A stretch of 64,000 nt of DNA from Bacteroidota bacterium. Its GTDB lineage: Bacteria; Bacteroidota; Bacteroidia; Bacteroidales; Lentimicrobiaceae. This document shows, piece by piece, positions 20,579 to 28,424 of the stretch. The DNA lies in NCBI GenBank assembly GCA_009773455.1, contig WSXU01000002.1, forward strand, positions 310,001 to 374,000, written 5' to 3'. Below the pieces are notes generated by a model that was not told the origin of the DNA, did not search any database, and worked only from the letters and a program-made list of their open reading frames with translations. The stretch's first letter is position 1; the number at the start of each line of letters is the position of its first letter. The position numbers and the translations under genes were made by a program.

Positions 20579-22663
20579 TTACCGGATGAATACTTTACCG
20601 GTAGCTGTTCCCAGGTCGCTTATGATACGTACAAAGTAAATGCCTTCTGCCAGATTGGTTGTATAAGTGGCATTGTTGCCATTCAGATTAAACCCGGCAA
20701 CACACTGACCATTCAGGTTGACAACCTGAACACTGCCGTTAACTTCCTTTACAAGTTCAATCTTCAGTACCTTACCATAAGCATAGATTTTCCCCATTTC
20801 AGAAACAGGAGAGCCAATGCCGAGGGTAGTATTAACAACAAGCACGGTTGTGGCTCCTCCGGTAGGGTTTTTGGTATCAACAGTACCCCATATTCCGTTA
20901 TCGGAATTTTTTGAGTTTACCACTGTGCCATTGACCAGGCTGTGTTCTTCGACGCGTTTAACACCGTTTGCATTGATATTCGGGACAATCCCGCCCCAGG
21001 CGCCTTCGGTACCGGCAACATTTTCGGTATAAAAAGCGGCATAGGAACTGGAGCCTGCAAAATCGATGGCAGTACCTTCAACCTGTGTTCCGTAAAGCGG
21101 CCGGCCTGATCCCTGGGTATTATCGAAGAGAAATATGAAATTCTTTGGTGCGTAGGAACTGATTCCACGAATGGCAGTTCCGGAAGAATCAGCAACATTG
21201 TTATAGAATCCAAGAACCTTAATGCTTTCGGTGGAGGTGAGTCTTGTTGCCTCTGTCGTTCCACCAGCGCCGTCATTCAGAATAATCCTGACAAATAGCT
21301 CTGTTCCGGGTTTAAACCTGCTGGCATTACCGGTAGGTTCGGTCATGAACCATCCGCTGTAAACGCCACTTTCTCCTGTAGTAAATTCTCCATATTCTCC
21401 GACGGTTCCAAACGAAGTGCTGGATGTACGCGTAAAGGTACCGGCTGCCGGATTTACAAATATACAGTTACCTGCACCATTATAGTCGGGTGCATCAGAA
21501 CCCAGGACTACCTTATTGTAATACCTGTAGGTTGCATTGGGCAGCAGGTTGTTGAGTGTTGCATAATAGGCATATGGAACCCGGGTTACATTTGGTACGG
21601 CTCCCTGCATATACATAGGGAGTGTAATATTGGCAATAGAAGCAGGTGTTGTTGAAGTAACACTCCCCGAGAGGTTGACAACCAGATCCGGGGCTCCACC
21701 ACCCGAAATTGTAAGTGTGCCATTGTAGGAACCTGTTACCAGGGCATCTTTCATACGAACATATATGGTTGTATTTGAAACCTGACTGTTCTCATAAATA
21801 AACTGATAGGAATCAACATAATCAGTAACATTTACCGAGATTTCGAAATCTGCACTCGGGGTCAGTGTAATTGTACCTGTTGCAGGGAGCAGGTTAAAAC
21901 CATTGAGCAGGATGCTTTGTGATTCTGAAGGGCCTGTAGTTTCAACATAGGTAAAGCCGCTGAGGCTGCCGGGAGTGGAAGTGAGAAGAGGAGCGGATCC
22001 TGATCCACCCATGATGGTCACGTTATCGAAACGGAAAGTACCGTTGACACTGTAGACACTTGTAATGGTGGCAGCTGCATATTCGACCCCGTCGAAAAAT
22101 TCGGATACAACGCGAATGGCGAAGGCTGCATTGTCGCTGGCTCCACTTATGGAAGCAAAACTTGCTGAACGCTGATACCAGGTATCTCCTGCATCGGTAA
22201 TATACCGGCCGTTATCGAACCCTTTATCAACACCAAGGGCAGTATTGGTGGCATTGGAAGCGTTGGCATCAAAATTAACCCAGGTGGTTCCGTTCAGGGT
22301 GTACTGTAAACGTACCCTGTTGGCAGAGGTATTGCTATGCCTGTGGTCCCAGGTGACACTGATATTAGAGAAGCCTGATGTAGATACAAGGAATTCAACG
22401 CCAGCCGTGCCGGAACCTGTTCCCTGTTCCGGGTAAGTGTTTGTATTCCATGCCCTGCCTGAAGAGACCCCACCTTCAAGTCCGGTTGCAAATGTAGCGG
22501 CAGTTCCTCCGATCAGGCTGGCAGTTCCTGAACCTGTGCTTGGAGTTATCACATCTCCTTCGAAGTTCCATTGAGTGATGGTAACCTGGGCACTTGATGT
22601 AAAGGCAATGGCAAAAATAGTCAATGCCGTGACAATTAAAGATTTAAAGTAATTTTTCATCAT
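20579..22663 (-). CDS. Secreted protein with T9SS type A C-terminal sorting domain
   Basis: Signal peptide; C-terminus KIELVKEVNGSVQVVNLNGQCVAGFNLNGNNATYTTNLAEGIYFVRIISDLGTATGKVFIR. Confidence 0.85.
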   Translation of the reverse strand: MMKNYFKSLIVTALTIFAIAFTSSAQVTITQWNFEGDVITPSTGSGTASLIGGTAATFATGLEGGVSSGRAWNTNTYPEQGTGSGTAGVEFLVSTSGFSNISVTWDHRHSNTSANRVRLQYTLNGTTWVNFDANASNATNTALGVDKGFDNGRYITDAGDTWYQRSASFASISGASDNAAFAIRVVSEFFDGVEYAAATITSVYSVNGTFRFDNVTIMGGSGSAPLLTSTPGSLSGFTYVETTGPSESQSILLNGFNLLPATGTITLTPSADFEISVNVTDYVDSYQFIYENSQVSNTTIYVRMKDALVTGSYNGTLTISGGGAPDLVVNLSGSVTSTTPASIANITLPMYMQGAVPNVTRVPYAYYATLNNLLPNATYRYYNKVVLGSDAPDYNGAGNCIFVNPAAGTFTRTSSTSFGTVGEYGEFTTGESGVYSGWFMTEPTGNASRFKPGTELFVRIILNDGAGGTTEATRLTSTESIKVLGFYNNVADSSGTAIRGISSYAPKNFIFLFDNTQGSGRPLYGTQVEGTAIDFAGSSSYAAFYTENVAGTEGAWGGIVPNINANGVKRVEEHSLVNGTVVNSKNSDNGIWGTVDTKNPTGGATTVLVVNTTLGIGSPVSEMGKIYAYGKVLKIELVKEVNGSVQVVNLNGQCVAGFNLNGNNATYTTNLAEGIYFVRIISDLGTATGKVFIR

Positions 22664-23049
22664 GATTTTTTATGAATTTGGGTTGGGTTGTTACAACAGA
22701 CAAAAGGGATTGAAAGAACTTATAAAAGTACAATCATTTCTCAAACGGGATGCAAAGTAAGCCAATTTTTCGTTGTCAGGAGTCAAAAAAACACCGGCCT
22801 TAATCCAGCTACTGAATAAGGAATTTAAATACATGCTGGCCATGAGAAAGTAATTTACCCGACTATCTATTCCGGACATGGTTTTAAGCGTATGGATTCC
22901 CGGAACATTTTCATTTTGATGAAACCCGGTAAAGTACCAGTGGGGTATATATCCGGAACAGAAATAACTTAACTTTGTGAGACCCGGATTTCTCAGGTTA
23001 AAAATGCCGGGTCAACTTCACCCCATTCAAACCGGTAAACACTGATTTC

Positions 23050-24507
23050 ATGATTGAAGACCTGGTCAGCATCCATGATAAATTCTCGGTCGAAATAAAA
23101 CTCGGGTTCATTGCTCCCGGCAAACGGGATATCAGCGACTTTGCTGTAAACACATGGATTTTTATTCCTGACAGTCTTGATGTCAACAGGGAAACATACG
23201 ATAAATCAGACTTTTATCGTGATCTGAAGTCTAACATCCGTCTTATTACCCCGGCCTTTCTCCTGCGTGATATTGCAGAAAGCAAAAATGCCCCGTTTTC
23301 ACTGATAGAGAGATCTTTTCGCGAACTTGCCTCCACGCCAACACAAACATACATCTCTGCCTACGAGTACCATATCAGAATGTTTGTCTCTATTGTGAAA
23401 AGCGCCCTCCGGGCAGAAATAAAACACATTCTGAACAACGGCATTGCCGGAGATGTTGAATTCCTTGTTAATTCATATATTGAGCATATCGGAAGAATTG
23501 GTGAAAATTACCGCAGCCTCAGTCGTATCATCAATGTCCCCTCCATCAACAAAGGCCTCCTCAACTATTATCTTTTTGGCGATGAGTTTCTCAGCAATCT
23601 CATTGAACAGCACTCGTTCAAACTGCTAGAAGGAATCGGCAACACGATGGACTTGTCAAACCTTACAAGGGACAGGCTACTGAAACTCATCACTGCTGAA
23701 GTAGAATACAAGCGAAAAAAGGGACACCCCGTAGTTGAAAAGGATAGTCCAAATCACAACCGGGACCTGGTTTTCAGGCTCACACTCCTGAAAAAATATG
23801 CTGAAAATGAACTATTTCTGAACACCAGGAAACGTCGTGACGGAATCCTGATTGAACAGGTTTACCTGAGCATAGCAGCAGGAATCTCAATGATATTTGC
23901 AACCGTCATTGCCTTCTCTTTTCAGCAGAAATTCGGCAATTTAACCATGCCTTTTTTTGTAGCGATCATCGTCGGTTATATGCTGAAAGACAGGATTAAG
24001 GAATTGTTAAGATATTATTATGCACACCGCCTCAGCCGGAGGTTTTTCGATCACAGGACCGATGTCAGCCTAAGCGGTAACAAAATTGGCTGGAGCAAGG
24101 AAAGTATGGATTTTATACCTGAAAGCAGGGTTCCCTCCGAAATCATCAGAATACGCAACAGGTCCGATATCCTTGAAGCCGAAAACCGGAACAACAGGGA
24201 AAAAATTATCCTTTACCGCAGGTTGATAAGGCTGAACCGGAAAGACCTGGACGAATGCAGTGAATACCCGGTCAGAGGGATCAATGATGTAATCCGGTTT
24301 AATGTCTCTCATTTTATTCAGAAAATGGATAACCCGTTGATCCCTCTTTACATACCTGATCATGAAAGTGGCATTAAGATAGTAACAGGAGAAAAAATGT
24401 ATTATATCAACCTGTTGTTTCAGTTCAGAAGTGAAGGAAAAACAGATTATAAGCGTTACAGGATTGTGCTTAACCGGGAAGGAATCAGGGAAATTGAAAA
24501 ATTCTGA
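23050..24507 (+). CDS. Uncharacterised protein with a central pair of TM segments
   Basis: Long ORF with typical codon usage; TM segments around IAAGISMIFATVIAFSFQQKFGNLTMPFFVAIIVGYML; no family recognised. Confidence 0.75.
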   Translation: MIEDLVSIHDKFSVEIKLGFIAPGKRDISDFAVNTWIFIPDSLDVNRETYDKSDFYRDLKSNIRLITPAFLLRDIAESKNAPFSLIERSFRELASTPTQTYISAYEYHIRMFVSIVKSALRAEIKHILNNGIAGDVEFLVNSYIEHIGRIGENYRSLSRIINVPSINKGLLNYYLFGDEFLSNLIEQHSFKLLEGIGNTMDLSNLTRDRLLKLITAEVEYKRKKGHPVVEKDSPNHNRDLVFRLTLLKKYAENELFLNTRKRRDGILIEQVYLSIAAGISMIFATVIAFSFQQKFGNLTMPFFVAIIVGYMLKDRIKELLRYYYAHRLSRRFFDHRTDVSLSGNKIGWSKESMDFIPESRVPSEIIRIRNRSDILEAENRNNREKIILYRRLIRLNRKDLDECSEYPVRGINDVIRFNVSHFIQKMDNPLIPLYIPDHESGIKIVTGEKMYYINLLFQFRSEGKTDYKRYRIVLNREGIREIEKF

Positions 24508-24698
24508 TTTCCATTCCGGCTCTTTTAAACTGAACTCATAAATGATTAATCCGCACATCGAATTCTTGTTTCAATTAAAAACTATCACATGTGCCTTATA
24601 TTCAAGTCAATAGCCATTGAAGTATTTCGGATTATACTTATCTGAAAATCTCCTGCCGGAAATTTTCATGGCGGTTTCAGATTTCCATGTTTTTCTGT

Positions 24699-24706
24699 TA
24701 ACTTTG
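24699..24706 (+). promoter_or_regulatory. -7 element TAACTTTG upstream of the 24735 gene
   Basis: Matches TAnnTTTG 28 nt before the ATG; no clear -33 TTG at ideal spacing. Confidence 0.45.
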
Positions 24707-24734
24707 TATAGATGCAAACCAAAACCCACCAAAT

Positions 24735-25550
24735 ATGAAAAAAACATTACTCATCATTTCATTACTTACCTTAAGCCTGTTAGGCTTCAGCCAAAACATG
24801 CTGCTCGAAGAGTACTTCAACGATCCTGTAAACATCCCTGCAACCTGGACAACTGTTGACCAGGACGGTGATGGCCACAACTGGTATGTCGATACCTACG
24901 ATGCTGAAATCTATGTTGTTTCAGAGTCATGGGTTGACGATATCGTGCTGACCCCTGAGAATTATCTGACCTCACCGCAGATTAACCTGGCCGGTCTTGT
25001 AGGCACGGTTAAACTCCGCTATACCATGCAGGTTGCCGATGAAGAATATTTTGCCGAGCATTACAAGGTAGCTGTTTCAACCACCGGCAATGCAGTTCAG
25101 GATTTCACCAACATTGTGTTTGAAGAAACCTGTACGGCAAATGATTATTATGAAGTTCCGCCCTACTGGCATGAGAGAATTGTTGATCTGACCCCATTTA
25201 TCGGACAAAGCATCTATCTGACTTTCTGCCATTACAACTGTACCGATATGTACAAACTGCTCCTCGATAGTGTCCAGGTATATAACCTGGATAATGTTGG
25301 CGTAAGCAAACTGAATCTCATCAATCTGACAGTTTATCCGAACCCTGCAACTGAAAAGGTTTATGTCAACGGTGATTTTGACAATGCCCGTATTTCACTG
25401 TATTCTCCGGATGGTCGTCAGGTTTATGTTGCTGATAAACAAAGCAGGCAGACCTACATCAATGTTTCACAATTTGAGCGTGGCATGTATCTGCTTCAGA
25501 TGGAAACTTCCAAAGGTATTGTCAGCCGAAAACTGGCAATAACCCATTAG
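24735..25550 (+). CDS. Choice-of-anchor/MAM-like secreted protein with T9SS type A sorting domain
   Basis: Signal peptide; C-terminus LTVYPNPATEKVYVNGDF...GMYLLQMETSKGIVSRKLAITH. Confidence 0.88.
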   Translation: MKKTLLIISLLTLSLLGFSQNMLLEEYFNDPVNIPATWTTVDQDGDGHNWYVDTYDAEIYVVSESWVDDIVLTPENYLTSPQINLAGLVGTVKLRYTMQVADEEYFAEHYKVAVSTTGNAVQDFTNIVFEETCTANDYYEVPPYWHERIVDLTPFIGQSIYLTFCHYNCTDMYKLLLDSVQVYNLDNVGVSKLNLINLTVYPNPATEKVYVNGDFDNARISLYSPDGRQVYVADKQSRQTYINVSQFERGMYLLQMETSKGIVSRKLAITH

Positions 25551-25572
25551 CATTTTAGATTTTTTAAGCAGA

Positions 25573-25607
25573 AAAGGCTACCTTTTAACCGGTAGCCTTT
25601 TTTTTAT
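25573..25607 (+). terminator. Intrinsic terminator
   Basis: AAAGGCTACC-N8-GGTAGCCTTT followed by a T-run, directly after the 24735 gene. Confidence 0.88.
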
Positions 25608-25654
25608 ATACTTCAACCGGAATTTCTTTCAGTCAGCACTTATACCAAGTAAAA

Positions 25655-25827
25655 AGAGGCCGTCTCATAAATCAAGAAAGGCTTCGACTCCGCCTGCCTG
25701 AATGCATGGCAGGCAGGCTCAGCCTGACATCTGATAATCAATCTATTGTCATCTTGATCAGCCTACCCCGCCAAAGTGGGCGGGGTAGTCGAAATATAGA
25801 CAATTTCTGATTTTAAGACAGCCTCTT
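25655..25827. mobile_element. MITE-like/REP-like non-coding element with imperfect terminal inverted repeats and two internal palindromes
   Basis: Left end AGAGGCCGTCTCATAAATCAAGAA vs reverse complement of right end AAGAGGCTGTCTTAAAATCAGAAA; internal palindromes GCCTGCCTG-N9-CAGGCAGGC (25692-25718) and CTACCCCGCC-N6-GGCGGGGTAG (25763-25788). Confidence 0.6.
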
Positions 25828-25844
25828 CCGGAATCTTAATAAAA

Positions 25845-27044
25845 TCAGAGCTTGATCCAGGTTACCTGCATGGCATGGGGGCTGACACCGGTTAACCAGT
25901 CTTCCTGTCCGGAACCATCCAGATTGGAACGGATAATTTTCCCGTCGGGATTAGAATTGGAAATTTTATATCCCCAGAAAAGTTTATTCCTTTCATGATC
26001 TATGGTCATTCCCCAGGTGGCTTTTGAGCCGTAATCACCAATTTTAGCCAGGCCCGAACCGTCCGTATTACAGATGTAAATTCCCCCCTCTGTAACGGCA
26101 GTTCCATCAACAGGATATACGGCCATATATACTTTATCTGTTTCAGTATCTACTTCAATGGCCGTTCCATCAATATCCGGAATAACCTCTGTCATACCGG
26201 CTCCGGTGAAATCGCAGGTGAAGTATCCTCCGGTATAATCCGTCCGGTCATTGACCAGGTAAATTTTTCCGGTTTCCCTGTCGTATTGCATGTCGATCGG
26301 GTATTCTGGAACAGTACCTTCTGTGCTGATATACACTTCGGGACTGGTTCCATCCAGATTACAGCGGTATATTCCGCCAGGTCGTCCCCAGTAGAGTTTA
26401 TCGCCAACCACCATTAGAGCTTCGGGCGAATCAACGATTTCCTGTCCGGGAACAGCATAGTCCAGAATTCTGACAGGATTTTTCCCATCGGCATCAAAGC
26501 GATAGATAATGCCCAGTGAATAGTCCGAAACATACACTTTGCTGTGGGCCGTATCGATGGCCATCCCATAAGGCCGGGATAGTTCAACCGGTTCGAAATC
26601 CTGCACCAGCGGAGCATCATCAGTGAGGATCACCATGTGTACACTTCCGCCTTCCGGAGTGCGCATGGTGTAATACAATACCTGTGTCAGACCGGCCATC
26701 GGATCTTTTATATTCACCACCAGCGTTTTGATGAGTTTATTGTAATGTACATCATTTTCCGGTGTACAGGTCAGGGTGACTGTATACAATCCCGGCGTGT
26801 CAAATGAAATAACCGGATTGGCTTCAGTTGAGGTCTGACCATTCCCGAAATCCCATAAATAACCGGCTGCATTGAGCGATGCATTTGTAAACGTGACCGA
26901 ACAGGGAGCATAGCCATCGTTACTGACTTCGTATGTAAAATCGGCAACTGTACTGGCCGGAGGATTCCCGAGTTCATAGGTTTCACAACCACTTAAGATA
27001 AAACCGGGGAGCAGCAGTATCAGATATATCAGTATCTTTTTCAT
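25845..27044 (-). CDS. PKD domain + LDLR-YWTD/NHL-type beta-propeller lipoprotein (SusE/F position)
   Basis: Lipobox LSGCETYE; PKD GYLWDFGNGQTSTEANPVISF; YWTD-like repeats KLYWGRPGGIYRCNLDGTSPE and KLFWGYKISNSNPDGKIIRSNLDGSGQE. Start at MKKILIYL preferred over 27074. Confidence 0.85.
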   Translation of the reverse strand: MKKILIYLILLLPGFILSGCETYELGNPPASTVADFTYEVSNDGYAPCSVTFTNASLNAAGYLWDFGNGQTSTEANPVISFDTPGLYTVTLTCTPENDVHYNKLIKTLVVNIKDPMAGLTQVLYYTMRTPEGGSVHMVILTDDAPLVQDFEPVELSRPYGMAIDTAHSKVYVSDYSLGIIYRFDADGKNPVRILDYAVPGQEIVDSPEALMVVGDKLYWGRPGGIYRCNLDGTSPEVYISTEGTVPEYPIDMQYDRETGKIYLVNDRTDYTGGYFTCDFTGAGMTEVIPDIDGTAIEVDTETDKVYMAVYPVDGTAVTEGGIYICNTDGSGLAKIGDYGSKATWGMTIDHERNKLFWGYKISNSNPDGKIIRSNLDGSGQEDWLTGVSPHAMQVTWIKL

Positions 27045-27070
27045 TGTTTTCCTTTTGATTAAGTTAAAAA

Positions 27071-28405
27071 TCAATAACCATGGTTTTGTTGCATCAGGCT
27101 GTTGGTCTGCATTTCACTCAGCGGTATCGGAAATAAAGTATAATCTTCTTCTATTCCAAGCAATCCGGTAGCTCGTTTTGTCCTGACCAGATCAAACCAG
27201 CGATGACCTTCAAAGGCAAATTCATGGCGACATTCATTTTCAATGGCCAGTTTCAGGGCACTGTAGGTATCAGCCGTTGTTGCATCAAGACCTGCCCGGG
27301 AGCGGATTGCATCGATGCTTTCCCGGATGGTTAGTATGTTGCCATTTGAATATGCAAGGGCCTCGGCCTTAATCAAATACATTTCAGCCAGCCTGAGTAC
27401 CAGCACCGCATCAGACCCGGCAGCCAGCTGCTCGTATTTGGTTCCATAGACTTTGCTCTCAACATCGGAGGCTATGGATGCTTCAAGTCTCTGATCACCC
27501 GCTTCATAACTTTGAACCAAATCATCAGAGGGGGCAATTTCATAACGTCCGGCAAGGCTTTTTGGAAAGAAGTATTCGGCAAGCCTGTTTTTATTCTGCG
27601 CATCAAAAACTATTTCGAAAATCACTTCACTGTTGGTCCCTTCAAACAATGCCCCATAAGGGGAAACCAGTGAGAAATTTCCTTCTGTTATTACCTTATC
27701 GGCCATCTGCACTGCCAGAACGGCATCGGCAGCGTCTCCGATTGCATGATAGCGGGTCAGGTAAACCCTGGCCAGTAAAGCTGAAGCTGCAAATGAGTTT
27801 GCCCTCCCGGCCGGCATTGTTTCCGGAAGTTTGGCTTCCGCAAGCAAAAGGTCGGCGATGATCTGATCATAAACCTGCCCGGCAGGATTGCGTGCCTGAT
27901 TTACATTACTGATATCGAGTGTGGGTGCGGTCTTTATAGGAACCCCGCCGAAATAGGTCAGCAGATTAAAGTGGAAAAGTGCACGCATAAACAGCGCTTC
28001 CCCTTCATATTTGTCCCTTTCAGCAACAGTAAGGTCATCTATTCTTCCGAGTGCATAAAGAACGTTGTTTACCCTGTTTAGTCCATCATATGCAGCTATC
28101 CAGGTGCCTTCGATGATGGCATTGTCGGCAGGTACGTCATTGTTTTCTATCTGATAGTATTCATAGGTAGTACCGGTCCATTTCAGGTTGTCGGCGGCAA
28201 GGTCGCCCAGGATAATCCGGTTGCGGCCATACAATCCTGCTGACTGCAAAGCAGTATATGAACCGATGGTGGCCCGTTCAATTCCGACTTTGTCGTTGAT
28301 CGCGGTTTCAGATGAAATTGAAGCAGCAGGTTCAACATCCAGCACCTTTGTGCATGAGACAAGGATTAGTGCAGATGAAATCAGTAAATATGTTATCTTT
28401 TTCAT
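27071..28405 (-). CDS. RagB/SusD family outer membrane lipoprotein
   Basis: Lipobox LVSCTKV; FMRALFHFNLLTYFGGVPI; FAFEGHRWFDLVRT. Confidence 0.95.
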   Translation of the reverse strand: MKKITYLLISSALILVSCTKVLDVEPAASISSETAINDKVGIERATIGSYTALQSAGLYGRNRIILGDLAADNLKWTGTTYEYYQIENNDVPADNAIIEGTWIAAYDGLNRVNNVLYALGRIDDLTVAERDKYEGEALFMRALFHFNLLTYFGGVPIKTAPTLDISNVNQARNPAGQVYDQIIADLLLAEAKLPETMPAGRANSFAASALLARVYLTRYHAIGDAADAVLAVQMADKVITEGNFSLVSPYGALFEGTNSEVIFEIVFDAQNKNRLAEYFFPKSLAGRYEIAPSDDLVQSYEAGDQRLEASIASDVESKVYGTKYEQLAAGSDAVLVLRLAEMYLIKAEALAYSNGNILTIRESIDAIRSRAGLDATTADTYSALKLAIENECRHEFAFEGHRWFDLVRTKRATGLLGIEEDYTLFPIPLSEMQTNSLMQQNHGY

Positions 28406-28424
28406 GATTTTCGGATCTTAAGGA

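Noticed and set aside
22691-22879. 62 aa minus-strand ORF in an intergenic gap
   Set aside because: No family signal, no promoter-like element; length expected by chance.
24070-24558. 162 aa minus-strand ORF
   Set aside because: Mostly antisense to the 23050-24507 ORF, which has the better codon pattern; no recognisable motifs.
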